Source of the DNA: JAJYVT01 sp035534455
Lineage (GTDB): Bacteria > Actinomycetota > Acidimicrobiia > Acidimicrobiales > RAAP-2
Assembly (NCBI GenBank): GCA_035534455.1
Contig: DATLRV010000022.1
Span: 32,026 to 96,025, forward strand
Reading direction: 5' to 3'
DNA length: 64,000 bases
Part shown: positions 26,752 through 35,860 of the stretch, piece by piece
Numbering within the stretch: position 1 is the stretch's first letter
How the letters are laid out: every line of letters begins with the position of its first letter
Position numbers and translations under genes: made by a program
The notes under the pieces: model-generated
What the model saw: only the letters and a program-made list of their open reading frames with translations
Told to the model about the DNA's origin: nothing
The model's database searches: none

Positions 26752-27183
26752 GACGACGGGCGGGAAGGCGTACGACCTCTCGTGCCGTGGATTCGGCCGT
26801 GACACGCGAACCTCACCACCGACGCCGGCAGCCGTGGGCAGATCATCGCGTCGCCCCTCGGCCCCCACATCGCCGGGTTCGTGGTCGTCGGTGGGACCGC
26901 TCGGGCTCCACGCCCCGGCTCCGGCCGGTAGCTTGAACTCGTGCGCCGCTGCCCGACCCCCTTGCATGGTGCGGCGGCCGGGATACGGCGGAGCCTGGAG
27001 CCGCCCTCCTCTCCGGCGGCTCGTCGACGCCGGAGGGGAGGCACGGCAGATGGCGCTACCCATTCTCCGGTCCGTCGGCCTGAACGGGCGCTCCCCCCCG
27101 CCGGCCCCTGGTGCAATCCGTCGAGCGCGATGGGTATCGCCCACACCACACACGGCACCATCTAGGCGACGAGGCTCCGCCGG
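26752..27183. other. intergenic region before desaturase gene
   Basis: 432 bp with no supported gene. Short frames here have no plausible domains. GGCGGC/GCCGCC-rich segments could form hairpins, e.g. around 26960-27035. The desaturase promoter should lie near the right end, but no strong -10/-35 pair is seen. Confidence 0.4.
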
Positions 27184-28305
27184 ATGTACCCCACCCCACT
27201 CGAGGAACGTCCTTTGGAACGAGACGACCCCGATGCCGCGACCCCGACCGTCTCGACCGCAGACTTCCGAGAGCTCGCCCTGCAGGTTCGTGCGGCCGGC
27301 CTGCTCGATCGTCGACGTGCCTACTACGTCGCCAAGATCTGCCTGACCATCGCGGCGTTGGCAGGTGGGTGGGCCGCGTTCGTGACCGTCGGTGATTCGT
27401 GGCTGGTCCTCGGCGTCGCCGTGCTCCTCGGTGCAGTGTTCGCCCAGTTGGGCTTTCTCGGTCACGATGCTGGACACCAGCAGATCTTCGCCTCGCGACG
27501 CGCGAACAGACTGGTCGGGCTCCTGGTCGGGAACGTGCTCATCGGATTGAGCTTCGGGTGGTGGGTCCCCAAGCACAACGCGCACCACTCACACCCGAAC
27601 GAGATGGAACGTGATCCCGACGTCGGGTCCGACTTCTTCGGGATCTTCGGAGATCCCGCTGCCAAGGAGCGCACAGGTCTCGGCCGCCTGTTCGTGCGGT
27701 GGCGGGCGCCGCTCTTCTTTCCACTCATGCTCCTGCGAAGCCTGGGTCTGCACGTAGGCGGTGCCCGCCAACTCTTCTCTCGACATGACCGAGGGGCGAT
27801 CGGGGAAGGACTGTTGATCCTGGCCCATGCGGCGACGTTCCTCACGCTGGTGGCGGTGGTGCTCAGCCCTCTCAAAGCGCTTGCATTCGTCGCCGTGCAA
27901 CAGGCGGTGTTCTCGCTCTACATTGGGTTGAGCTTCGCGCCCAATCACAAGGGGATGCCGCTCGTTCCGGCGGGCTCGAAGCTGGACTTCGCCCACCGCC
28001 AGGTCGTCACGTCTCGTAACGTCGCCGGAGGTGCGGTGCTCACCTTCGTGTTGGGCGGCCTCGACTATCAGATCGAGCACCATCTCTTTCCGTCGATGCC
28101 GCGGCCCAATCTCCGGCATGCGCAGCGGCTCGTCAAAGCGTTCTGCTGCACCAACCGCCTCACGTACTGCGAGGTGAGCTTCTTCAATTCCTTCCGGCTG
28201 ATCGTCCGGCACCTGCGAGCTTCGTCAGGTGATGAGCGAACCGTTCGGAACAACCTCGCGGTGCCGGGGGAGCTGCAGTCCACGCTGCAATCCAATAGGC
28301 CCTGA
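27184..28305 (+). CDS. fatty acid desaturase (acyl-lipid/acyl-CoA type)
   Basis: 373 aa with three histidine boxes for the di-iron centre: GHDAGH, HNAHHSH and QIEHHLFP. Four to six membrane segments surround them (for example LVLGVAVLLGAVFAQLGFLG and ALAFVAVQQAVFSLYIGLSF). The QxxHH third box is typical of front-end or Delta-6-like desaturases and of mycobacterial DesA3-type enzymes. It introduces a double bond into membrane acyl chains using oxygen and an electron donor. No oxidoreductase partner gene is adjacent. ATG 27184 is used. Confidence 0.9.
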   Translation: MYPTPLEERPLERDDPDAATPTVSTADFRELALQVRAAGLLDRRRAYYVAKICLTIAALAGGWAAFVTVGDSWLVLGVAVLLGAVFAQLGFLGHDAGHQQIFASRRANRLVGLLVGNVLIGLSFGWWVPKHNAHHSHPNEMERDPDVGSDFFGIFGDPAAKERTGLGRLFVRWRAPLFFPLMLLRSLGLHVGGARQLFSRHDRGAIGEGLLILAHAATFLTLVAVVLSPLKALAFVAVQQAVFSLYIGLSFAPNHKGMPLVPAGSKLDFAHRQVVTSRNVAGGAVLTFVLGGLDYQIEHHLFPSMPRPNLRHAQRLVKAFCCTNRLTYCEVSFFNSFRLIVRHLRASSGDERTVRNNLAVPGELQSTLQSNRP

Positions 28306-28320
28306 GCGGACGCGCCGCTC
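28304..28320 (+). terminator. candidate hairpin terminator after desaturase
   Basis: GAGCGG and CCGCTC form a perfect 6-bp stem with a 5-nt loop starting inside the desaturase stop codon. No T-run follows, as often in GC-rich actinobacteria. Confidence 0.4.
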
Positions 28321-28522
28321 GCGGGCGCTGCCCGTGCCCGTCGAACCGGGCTCATCGGGTTCGCGACGGTCGTGAGATCGTCGCCCGGTCGGATCCGCAC
28401 GCCACTTGGGGCGAGTGGCTCGTGGAGCGTCCGCAGCCCACGATGCTCGCATACGCCGCGCGCGCGTGCGTTCCGGGTCATCGGGCTAGATGTTGGCGCG
28501 CTTCTGGAGGCAAGCTGAAGGG

Positions 28523-29083
28523 ATGCCAGTGCGCCCATTCCAGGTCGAGCCCACCGAGATCAGCGGTCTGAACGTGATCGAGATGAAGCAGGTTTCCGAC
28601 GAGCGCGGCACCGTACGGGAGCTCTTCCGATCGAGCGACATGGAGGATGCAGGATTCGCGCTCGCGCGATGGGCGCAGGTCAACGTGACGGCTTCTCGAC
28701 AAGGGGTCGTCCGAGGGCTCCACGGCGAGGAGATGACGAAGCTCGTCACGGTGGTGGCGGGCAGCGCCTTGGGCGCCTATCTCGACGCACGCCGAGGTTC
28801 GGAGACCTTCGGCCGCACCGTGACCGTCGATCTGCGGCCGGGACGAGCCGTCCTCCTCGCGCCCGGCATCTGCAACGGCTTCCAGGCCACGGCGGATGGT
28901 TGGACCGAGTACTTCTACTGCTTCGACCGGGAGTGGCAGCCGGGCATGGAGGGAGTCGCGGTCAACGCCTTCGATCCCGCGCTCGGGATCCCCTGGCCGC
29001 TTGCGATCGACGGGTCCGATCGGTCCTTGCTCAGCGAGAAAGACGCGGCGCTGCCGATGTTGGCCGACATCGTCACCGCGTAG
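28523..29083 (+). CDS. dTDP-4-dehydrorhamnose 3,5-epimerase-like protein
   Basis: 186 aa cupin of the RmlC/RfbC family: ISGLNVIEMKQVSDERGTVRELFR at the start, GVVRGLH with the catalytic-type His, LDARRGSETFGRTVTVDL, LLAPGICNGFQA and YFYCFDREWQPGMEG. Classical RmlC converts dTDP-4-keto-6-deoxyglucose on the path to dTDP-rhamnose. The remaining rml genes are absent here, so it may be an orphan sugar epimerase for surface polysaccharide. A start at ATG 28490 is possible but less likely. Confidence 0.8.
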   Translation: MPVRPFQVEPTEISGLNVIEMKQVSDERGTVRELFRSSDMEDAGFALARWAQVNVTASRQGVVRGLHGEEMTKLVTVVAGSALGAYLDARRGSETFGRTVTVDLRPGRAVLLAPGICNGFQATADGWTEYFYCFDREWQPGMEGVAVNAFDPALGIPWPLAIDGSDRSLLSEKDAALPMLADIVTA

Positions 29084-29524
29084 GGCGCGGGAGCTCGCCG
29101 CGGTCCGCGCGGGACGCGGCGCCTCTGTGTGCGGGCAGTGGCAGCGCCCCGGGCACCTCGCTCGGTGTCGTGAACCAGCCTGGATCGGCTGGCCCGAGGA
29201 GGAGGTGCTGATAGGTGGCGGCGGCTGTTGTGAGGGCAAGCCTCCGAGTGTTGTGTCCGGTTGGACGCCGTCGTCGGGGATCTGCCATCCGTGGGCGTTC
29301 ATGTGGGCGAGGACGTCGTGCTGGAGCAGCGTCGCGAGGTGCCTGCTCTCGCCGGCGAAGGACCGTGCGGGGTCGCAGGCCGTGATGCTCCCAGGCATTG
29401 TCGGCGCAGGCGTCGCGTGCGGCCACGTCCGCTCGCACCCCCGCCACCGAGAGCGCTCCGCTTGTCAGGTCCCGTACGCCCCCGCGCGCATGGTGGCGAT
29501 CGGCGCGTCGTGTCGGCGTATCGT
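29084..29524. other. intergenic region with possible decayed gene
   Basis: 441 bp without a supported gene. On the minus strand a frame from 29398 reads GESRHLATLLQHDVLAHMNAHGWQIPDDG, which looks protein-like, then degenerates. It could be a remnant of a transposase or other gene, but no family can be named. A terminator for the epimerase gene is not obvious. Confidence 0.3.
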
Positions 29525-31480
29525 CTAGCGCGACGGGGGTCGCCCGCGCTCGTGCGCGGAGGCGCGGTCTCTGTTTGCCCCGGTCGCGCCCTTGCCTGTC
29601 GCACCCTTGCCGCCCGCGCCGTTCCCGCCCGTGGACTTGGAGCCCGTCGACGGGGGCGGCGACTCGAGCGCGTGGACGAGGAGCGATGCGTAGAACTGCG
29701 CACCCTGCGGGTCGAGGTGGACCCCGTCGGGATAGAAGTACTGCGGCGTGGAGGCGGAGATGTCGTACCAGTCGACCATCGTGGTGTCGGGGTAGGTGCG
29801 CGCGACGGTCGCAATGTTCTGGTTCACCGCCTCCTCCCAGGGGCGAGTCTCGCGGGTGTTCACGAGCACGATGTGGCGCATCGGTCCGAGGGAACGCAGC
29901 AGCGCCTCGAGCTGTGTGGCGCTGTAGTACCCGTTCGTGCCGAGCTCCAAGATGAGCTCGTTGCCCACGTCACCTTGCGACTCGAGCTGCGGCACCTCCG
30001 ACTGGATCTGGTAGAGCTGCTGTCCCACCTGGGCGTCGATCTTCGCGTTGGGCAGGAGCTGCTGGATGTAGGGCGCGGCGTCGACCATGATCGAGTCGCC
30101 GATCACCGTCACTCCTGTCCCCGCCGGGAGCGTCGTCGTCGTGGTCGTGGCCGTCCCCTGACCGGGAGGGTCGTGGGGGAGCGTGTCGGTCGTCGCAGGC
30201 TGGACGTAGTGGCGACGAGGCAGGATTGTGCCCGACGCCTCCGGGACCCGAGGCGCTCCCGTGATCACGCCTGAGAGCCCGAGTGCGCAGATCAGGCCTG
30301 CGACGAGCACCGCACCGGTCGCCGCCCAGCCCTGGGTCCCGGGGACGAGTCCGCCCCACTCCTTGGCGCGCCACCTGTCCCGGAGCGCATGCCAATGACG
30401 CCCGAGCGCACCGTGGCGGACGGGCTGCTCGACGAACCGCCACGACAGTGCCGCTGCGCCGACGATGCCGGCCACCTGGAGGGCGTCACGCAGCAGGTTC
30501 TCCTTGGACCCTTGGGGAGTGGTCAGGACGATGACCGGCAGCGACCACAGGTAGATGCCGTAGGAACGCTCGCCGATCCAACGCAACGGACCGACCCCGA
30601 GGACGCGGGCGACCCTGGCACCGGGGTGGATGCACACGGCGATGAGGACGGCGCTGAGCACGGACAACAGCGCCATCCCGCCCCGGTACACGAAGGGGTC
30701 GTACTGGCTGGTCTGCCAGTAGAGGACGACGATGCCGACGAGTGCCACTCCTCCGGTGACCTCGAGGAGGGTGCGAGCCCTCGCGGTGATCGGCGCGAAC
30801 CGCTGGCTGCGCGGCCATACGAGCGCGAGCGCGGCGCCGACGAGCAGTTCGAAGGCCCGCGTGTCGGTGCCGTCGTACACGCGCGTCGGGTCGGCGTACG
30901 GCGAGAAGAGGAGCGCCATGTCGATGGCGGAGCCCGCCGCCAGCACGAGGCAGCCCACCACGAGCGCCCGGCGGTCGCGCACCCAGCGCAGGGCGGCGAG
31001 GACGGCGAACGGCCAGAACAGGTAGAACTGCTCTTCGATCGCCAGTGACCATAGGTGGCCGAGGGGGGAGGGGGGGCCGTATTCGGCGAAGTACGAGACG
31101 TGGTGGAAGATGTACCACCAGTTGCTGTAGTAGAAGACCGCCGGCAGGACGTCCCCGCGGAGCGCGGGGAGCTGCGACCGGTCGAGCAGGGTCGCCCAGG
31201 CCACGGTTACGAGCAGCACCACGAACAGCGCGGGGAGCAGCCTGCGGGCCCGTCGCACCCAGAACTGCCCGAAGGACTGTGCCCCGCGCTTGCGGATTGC
31301 GGCGACCAACAGGTCGGTGATCAGGTAGCCCGAGAGCACGAAGAAGACCCCGACTCCGAGGAGGCCCCCGCTCGCCCAACCGAGGCCGAGGTGATAGGCG
31401 ACGACTCCCAGGACGGCGACCGCGCGGATGCCGTCCAAGCCTGCGTTGTAGGGGCTCGATCCTTCGACTGGCCGCGGCAT
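29525..31480 (-). CDS. OafA-type acyltransferase fused to SGNH-like domain
   Basis: 651 aa. The first 370 residues are the multi-pass acyltransferase-3 domain (LDGIRAVAVLGVVAYHLG, FFVLSGYLITDLL, HLWSLAIEEQFYLFWP), with about ten membrane segments. A linker leads to a GDSIMVDAA-type SGNH domain (residues near 440-600) with ELGTNGYYS and DGVHLDPQG carrying the Asp-His pair. Such fusions O-acetylate polysaccharide or cell-wall sugars outside the membrane. The tail is Gly/Lys/Ser-rich. The gene stands alone with the minus-strand promoter in the 280-bp gap to the MFS gene. Confidence 0.9.
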   Translation of the reverse strand: MPRPVEGSSPYNAGLDGIRAVAVLGVVAYHLGLGWASGGLLGVGVFFVLSGYLITDLLVAAIRKRGAQSFGQFWVRRARRLLPALFVVLLVTVAWATLLDRSQLPALRGDVLPAVFYYSNWWYIFHHVSYFAEYGPPSPLGHLWSLAIEEQFYLFWPFAVLAALRWVRDRRALVVGCLVLAAGSAIDMALLFSPYADPTRVYDGTDTRAFELLVGAALALVWPRSQRFAPITARARTLLEVTGGVALVGIVVLYWQTSQYDPFVYRGGMALLSVLSAVLIAVCIHPGARVARVLGVGPLRWIGERSYGIYLWSLPVIVLTTPQGSKENLLRDALQVAGIVGAAALSWRFVEQPVRHGALGRHWHALRDRWRAKEWGGLVPGTQGWAATGAVLVAGLICALGLSGVITGAPRVPEASGTILPRRHYVQPATTDTLPHDPPGQGTATTTTTTLPAGTGVTVIGDSIMVDAAPYIQQLLPNAKIDAQVGQQLYQIQSEVPQLESQGDVGNELILELGTNGYYSATQLEALLRSLGPMRHIVLVNTRETRPWEEAVNQNIATVARTYPDTTMVDWYDISASTPQYFYPDGVHLDPQGAQFYASLLVHALESPPPSTGSKSTGGNGAGGKGATGKGATGANRDRASAHERGRPPSR

Positions 31481-31731
31481 CTGCTACCGGAGTTCCTCGT
31501 CCCTCCCGCGCGTCCGGTGACGCGAGGCGCGATTTTCGCGCGCCCTCCGATGGTGACAGGCATTGCGCGACAAGTCGAGGCACGAACTCGAATTGCGCGC
31601 GACCGGCGCTCGGGTCGACGTCGGTGAAGCCCGCGCGGTGCATCGCAGCCGGACGCGTGTGCGGTCCTGGTCACCGTGCCGTTGCACGCCCGTGGGTTGC
31701 CGGACGACGCGGGGGTGAGCGCCCCTGGGCG

Positions 31732-31737
31732 TAACCT
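31732..31737 (+). promoter_or_regulatory. candidate -10 element (TAACCT) for MFS transporter
   Basis: CGTAACCT lies 23 bp before GTG 31761. An expected start point near 31745 gives a short leader. No -35 box is clear. Confidence 0.35.
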
Positions 31738-31760
31738 CCCCACCGTGGTGACCCGGCGAC

Positions 31761-33209
31761 GTGGATGATCCGGCCCGACCGGAGTTGCAATTCCGGACGT
31801 ACCGGTGGTTCGATCCCTCGCTCGTCGCCATCGCCCTGTTGGCGCTCGCCTCGGGGTTCGGGCAGTTCGGTGCGGTGGCGGCCCTCGGGGACGTGGCAAA
31901 GACGTTCGGCCACGAGATCAGTGGCGCCACCTTCGCCGACGAGGCCGGACTGTCGGGTACCGTGCTCGGCGTCGGGCTCGCCATCATCCGCGCCGCGTCC
32001 TTCCTCGGCCTTCCTCTGGCCTCGCTCGCCGACCGCTTCGGCCGCAAGCCGATGCTCGTTGCGATGTGCGCGGCGGGACTCGTGCTCACCGTCCTCACCG
32101 CGGTCAGCCCCACCTACTGGTGGTTCGTCGCGATCTTCGCGCTCGGCCGGCCGTTCCTCAGCGCAACCGTCGGGCTGACGCAGGTGAGCGCGGTCGAACT
32201 CACCACCTCGCACGAGCGGGCGAAGGCGGTCTCCCTCATGGCGGCGGGATACGCCGTCGGCGCCGGGATCGCGGCGATCGTGCACAGCCTCGCAGCGAAG
32301 ACGCTCGGCTTCCGCGGGATCTTCGCCCTGGCAGTCGTGCCGCTCGTGTTCCTCCCGCTGCTCGTTCGTCGGATCGTGGAACCGGACCGCTTCGCCCGGG
32401 TCGCCGTCTCGGGGTCCGGCGCTGAGCCAGTGCTCGGACCGGTCGCCCGTCCGCACCGACGCCGTCTGCTCCTCGTCTGCGTCCTCGCCTTCGCCGTGGC
32501 CGTGATCGCCGGTCCGGCGAACAGCCTCGTCTTCATCTACGCGCAGAATTTCCTCCACATCGGCGGGATCGCCACGAGCGGGATGGTGGTCGCCGCAGGG
32601 GCGGCAGGACTGTGCGGCCTGCTGCTCGGGCGGTGGCTGTCGGACCGGTTCGGCCGCCGCCCCACGGTCGCCCTGTCGGTGGCGGGCATGGCGGTCTTCG
32701 GGACGATCGCGTACACGGGACCGGAGTGGGCACTGTTCTGCGGCTACGTCCTGGGCGTCACGTCCGGTGCGGTGTTCGCGCCGGCCGGTGGGTCGCTCGC
32801 CAACGAGCTCTTCCCGACCACGGTCCGGGCGTCGGTCGCGGGCTGGTACATCGCGGCGGGCGTCGTGGGGGCGGTCGTCGGCCTCCTCGCCTTCGGCGCC
32901 GTCGCGGACGTGCGGGGACCGTCGAACCACCACCTCGCGCTCGCGGCTGCGGTCGTGTTCCTTCCGATGGTGTTCGCGACGGCGTTCCTCGCGCTCCTGC
33001 CCGAGACGAAGGGCAGGGAACCCGAAGAGCTGTGGCCGGACCTCGAGCCCGCGTCAGCGGGCGAACGTGTGGACGCCCACCCACACCCAGCCGAGCACGA
33101 CTACCACGCGCAGCCACGGCCGGTCGGCGAGCACCCCGGCGAGCAGCGCGGAGGGCCTTCCGACCCTCCCGCCGCCGATCTTCCAGGCGCGCGCGGAGCC
33201 GACCCATAG
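31761..33209 (+). CDS. MFS transporter
   Basis: 482 aa with 12 expected membrane segments. LADRFGRKPMLV is the classical loop 2-3 motif, and WLSDRFGRRPTVALS is the equivalent in the second half, so the fold is the sugar/metabolite type of major facilitator. The last 60 residues are a Pro/Glu/His-rich tail that overlaps a minus-strand gene. The substrate is unknown. GTG 31761 is used since it precedes the first membrane helix directly. Confidence 0.85.
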   Translation: MDDPARPELQFRTYRWFDPSLVAIALLALASGFGQFGAVAALGDVAKTFGHEISGATFADEAGLSGTVLGVGLAIIRAASFLGLPLASLADRFGRKPMLVAMCAAGLVLTVLTAVSPTYWWFVAIFALGRPFLSATVGLTQVSAVELTTSHERAKAVSLMAAGYAVGAGIAAIVHSLAAKTLGFRGIFALAVVPLVFLPLLVRRIVEPDRFARVAVSGSGAEPVLGPVARPHRRRLLLVCVLAFAVAVIAGPANSLVFIYAQNFLHIGGIATSGMVVAAGAAGLCGLLLGRWLSDRFGRRPTVALSVAGMAVFGTIAYTGPEWALFCGYVLGVTSGAVFAPAGGSLANELFPTTVRASVAGWYIAAGVVGAVVGLLAFGAVADVRGPSNHHLALAAAVVFLPMVFATAFLALLPETKGREPEELWPDLEPASAGERVDAHPHPAEHDYHAQPRPVGEHPGEQRGGPSDPPAADLPGARGADP

Positions 33210-33269
33210 GAGGGCGGAGAGGAGCGCGATCAGTGCCCACAACGCGTAGGTGACGTCTGCCCAGGTCAT
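33054..33269 (-). CDS. small membrane protein, 71 aa
   Basis: Two hydrophobic segments (VTYALWALIALLSALLWVG and WLRVVVVLGWVWVGVHTF) mark a small integral membrane protein. It is the last of a three-gene minus-strand unit with 4-bp overlaps on both junctions, which supports its reality. Its 3' part lies inside the tail of the convergent MFS gene. Function unknown. Confidence 0.55.
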   Translation of the reverse strand: MTWADVTYALWALIALLSALLWVGSARAWKIGGGRVGRPSALLAGVLADRPWLRVVVVLGWVWVGVHTFAR

Positions 33270-33709
33270 CGTCGCGTCAGGTGCAAACCGGCGGTCAACC
33301 AGACGAACCACACCGCAGCCTTCACCGCACGGTCGTGGTAGAGCCCATCGAGGCCGGAGCTGATCGTGGGGTAGTCCGCCCGTGGACCGCCGTGGAAGTA
33401 GTCCGCGAGCTCCACCGCCACGAGGAGGGCGATCACGAGAGCCCACGGCAGGGCCGTCCCACCGGGCTCGGGTCGCATCGGGTCGAGGCGCCGCCACGGT
33501 CCGGCCGGGCGCACCCGTTGGAGAACGAGGATCCCGGCGAACAGCGCCGACGGGACGGACACGGCCACGTCGGCGGGGACCGTGAACGGCCGTGCCCCCG
33601 ACGCCAACCCGGCATAGACCGCGGCGAGGAGCGTCACCGCGACAACGGGTCCGTGGTGCACGGCCCTGCCGGCTGGCGGCGGGAGGTCGGCTCCCGGCCC
33701 GGTGCTCAC
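33266..33709 (-). CDS. membrane protein, 147 aa
   Basis: Three to four hydrophobic segments (VVAVTLLAAVYAGLASG, VAVSVPSALFAGILVL, ALPWALVIALLVAVELADYF, AVKAAVWFVWLTAGLHL). No family recognised. It overlaps the phosphatase gene's stop (GTGA) upstream and the small membrane gene (ATGA) downstream, so the three are translated as one unit. Role unknown. Confidence 0.6.
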   Translation of the reverse strand: MSTGPGADLPPPAGRAVHHGPVVAVTLLAAVYAGLASGARPFTVPADVAVSVPSALFAGILVLQRVRPAGPWRRLDPMRPEPGGTALPWALVIALLVAVELADYFHGGPRADYPTISSGLDGLYHDRAVKAAVWFVWLTAGLHLTRR

Positions 33710-34545
33710 GCCGGCGCCTCGAGCTCGAGCGTCACGTGCACGGGACGGTGGTCGGACCCGAGTGTCTCGAGTGCCCTCCCGTCGAGGACGCGGAGTGGCC
33801 CGTGCACCAGCACGTGGTCGACCTGACTGTGTGGGCGCCACGCCGGCCACGTCTTCCCCCGGACCGCACGGTGCCAGCCGGGGAGGAGCAGCCGGACCGG
33901 AGGGCCCCACAGGTTCATGTCCCCGGCGAGGACGGCCGGGCGCCCGCCGACGCGCGCTGCGAGCTCCCGGCCGAGGCGGAGGAATTGGCGCGGCGCGCCA
34001 TACGTGAGGTGCGACATGTGCGTCCCGGCCACGGTGACCGGCGCGCCCACGTCGACGGTGACCAGCAGCGCCGCCCGTCGGGCTCGGTCGCGCGAGAGGC
34101 GACCGAGGTCGACGACGTCGCATGTGGAGACGGGGAGGCGGCTCAGCAGCGCGACGCCCCACCGGCCGGGGTCCGCCTGGGTGAAACGCGCGGAGCGCAC
34201 CACTGGCGCGCCGAACGGCCGCTCGCTGTCGAGGAAGATCGCGTGGCTCCGCCCGCGCCAGTCGAACGACCGCATCCAGCTCGTGTCCGCCCGGGGGTGC
34301 GGGGGGGCGAGGCGCCCGCCGGCGAGCGCATGCTCGCGGACGTCGTACCCGAGCTCGGCACCGACCCGCTCGGCGAGGCTCGGCCCGTCGTCGGGCGCCC
34401 AGTTCTCCTCGAGCACGAGGACGTCCGCGTCGATCCGCCGGCAGGCCGCGACCACGTCGTAGGGGCGGCCCCAGCCGTCCACGCCCGCGTGGAGATTGAA
34501 CGTGGCGACGCTGAAGGGGGAGGGGGGCGGAGCGGGATGGTGCAC
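33706..34545 (-). CDS. endonuclease/exonuclease/phosphatase family protein
   Basis: 279 aa. EEP fold motifs: ATFNLHAGVDGWGRPYDVV at the start, VLVLEENW with the metal Glu, GTHMSHLTYG, LAGDMNLWGPP and SQVDHVLV plus LGSDHRPV. Substrate not identified; the group includes DNases and phospholipid or sugar phosphatases, and no signal peptide is visible. First gene of a three-gene overlapping minus-strand operon with two membrane proteins, so a membrane-linked phosphodiesterase role is possible. The start is GTG. Confidence 0.8.
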   Translation of the reverse strand: MHHPAPPPSPFSVATFNLHAGVDGWGRPYDVVAACRRIDADVLVLEENWAPDDGPSLAERVGAELGYDVREHALAGGRLAPPHPRADTSWMRSFDWRGRSHAIFLDSERPFGAPVVRSARFTQADPGRWGVALLSRLPVSTCDVVDLGRLSRDRARRAALLVTVDVGAPVTVAGTHMSHLTYGAPRQFLRLGRELAARVGGRPAVLAGDMNLWGPPVRLLLPGWHRAVRGKTWPAWRPHSQVDHVLVHGPLRVLDGRALETLGSDHRPVHVTLELEAPA

Positions 34546-34635
34546 GGGCGACCCGACGATAGGCCGCGGCGCGGGAGCGTCCGGCGCCGATGCAGCGAGG
34601 GCGGGCGTCGCACCGGGGCTCCCCCGTGCGGACGG

Positions 34636-34641
34636 TACGAT
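34636..34641 (+). promoter_or_regulatory. candidate -10 element (TACGAT) for aminotransferase
   Basis: GGTACGAT places TACGAT 8 bp before GTG 34650, giving a leaderless start and supporting that codon over the upstream in-frame start at 34590. Confidence 0.45.
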
Positions 34642-34649
34642 CGGGGCGC

Positions 34650-35810
34650 GTGAGCACCACAGCCCCCGCGAGCCGCCTCGCGCCGTTCGCCACCACCATC
34701 TTCGTCGAGATGACGGCGCTCGCCGTCGCCACGGGATCGGTCAATCTCGGCCAGGGCTTCCCCGATACCGACGGCCCGGGCGAGATCGCGGAGGCCGCGA
34801 TCTCGGCGATCCGAGCCGGGGAGAATCAGTATCCGCCCGGTTCCGGCGTCCCGGCGCTCCGCGCGGCGATCGCGGCCCACCAGCGCCGCTGCTACGGGCT
34901 CGAGTACGACCCCGCCGCCGAGGTGCTCGTGACGACGGGCGCGACCGAAGGGATCGCCGCAGCGATGCTCGGGCTGTGCGAACCCGGCGACGAGGTCGTG
35001 ATGTTCGAGCCCTTCTACGACTCGTACCCGGCATGCGTCGCGATGGCCGGCGCGGTGGCGAGGACGGTGACGCTCCGCGCGCCGGACTGGTCCTTCGACC
35101 CAGAGGAGCTCCGCGCGGCGGTGTCGCCCCGGACGCGCCTGCTGCTCCTCAACACCCCGCACAATCCGACCGGCAAGGTCTTCTCCATCGAGGAGCTCGG
35201 CGAGATCGCCCAGATCTGCCAGGAGCACGATCTCGCCGCGGTCACCGACGAGGTCTACGAGCACCTGGTCTACGACGGTGCACACGTCCCGCTCGCCACG
35301 CTGCCGGGCATGTACGAGCGCACGGTGTCCCTGTCGTCGGCCGGCAAGACCTTCTCGTTCACCGGCTGGAAGATCGGGTGGGCGACCGGGCCCGCGGACC
35401 TCGTCGCCAGGGTGCGCGCGGCCAAGCAGTTCCTCACGTTCGCGACCGGCACGCCCTTCCAGCACGCGATCGCCGCGGGCCTCGATGCCGGCGAACGGCT
35501 GGTTGCCCCGCTGCGGGAGTCGCTGCGCGAGCGCCGCGATCTGTTGTGCGACGGCCTGGCCGAGCTCGGGCTCAGCGTGTACCGGCCAGCGGCGACGTAC
35601 TTCGCGACCACCGATGTCGCGTCGATCGGGGAGACCGACGGGATGAAGTTCTGCCTGGAGCTCCCCGAGCGTTGCGGGGTCGCGGCGGTGCCGTCCTCGG
35701 TCTTCTACCGCGACCCCCGACGGGGGCGGACGCTCGTACGTTGGGTCTTCTGCAAGCGCCCCGATGTCCTGCACGAGGCGCTCGCCCGATTGAAGGCCGT
35801 CGTTCCCTGA
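34650..35810 (+). CDS. PLP aminotransferase, DapC/kynurenine aminotransferase-like
   Basis: 386 aa, fold type I. SVNLGQGFPDTDGP, GENQYPPGSGVPALR, TTGATEGIAAAMLG, NTPHNPTGKV, TDEVYEHLVYDG and SSAGKTFSFTGWKIGW with the PLP-binding Lys are all present. The pattern matches the actinobacterial N-succinyldiaminopimelate aminotransferase (DapC) group and the related kynurenine/methionine aminotransferases; sequence alone does not separate them. DapC would give the meso-diaminopimelate pathway. The PhzF-like gene follows after 50 bp on the same strand. Confidence 0.85.
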   Translation: MSTTAPASRLAPFATTIFVEMTALAVATGSVNLGQGFPDTDGPGEIAEAAISAIRAGENQYPPGSGVPALRAAIAAHQRRCYGLEYDPAAEVLVTTGATEGIAAAMLGLCEPGDEVVMFEPFYDSYPACVAMAGAVARTVTLRAPDWSFDPEELRAAVSPRTRLLLLNTPHNPTGKVFSIEELGEIAQICQEHDLAAVTDEVYEHLVYDGAHVPLATLPGMYERTVSLSSAGKTFSFTGWKIGWATGPADLVARVRAAKQFLTFATGTPFQHAIAAGLDAGERLVAPLRESLRERRDLLCDGLAELGLSVYRPAATYFATTDVASIGETDGMKFCLELPERCGVAAVPSSVFYRDPRRGRTLVRWVFCKRPDVLHEALARLKAVVP

Positions 35811-35860
35811 TCTCGCACGGCGGACGTCCACCGGACACCCCAGGTGCCGCGCAGCGAGCG

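Noticed and set aside
20779..29083. tRNA-bounded genomic island
   Set aside because: The tRNA lacks a duplicated 3' end, no integrase is seen, and the slightly lower GC of 23-28 kb is not sharply bounded.
29084..29524. Possible transposase remnant on the minus strand
   Set aside because: The frame reads protein-like for about 65 residues but matches no remembered family, and no repeats or other parts are present.
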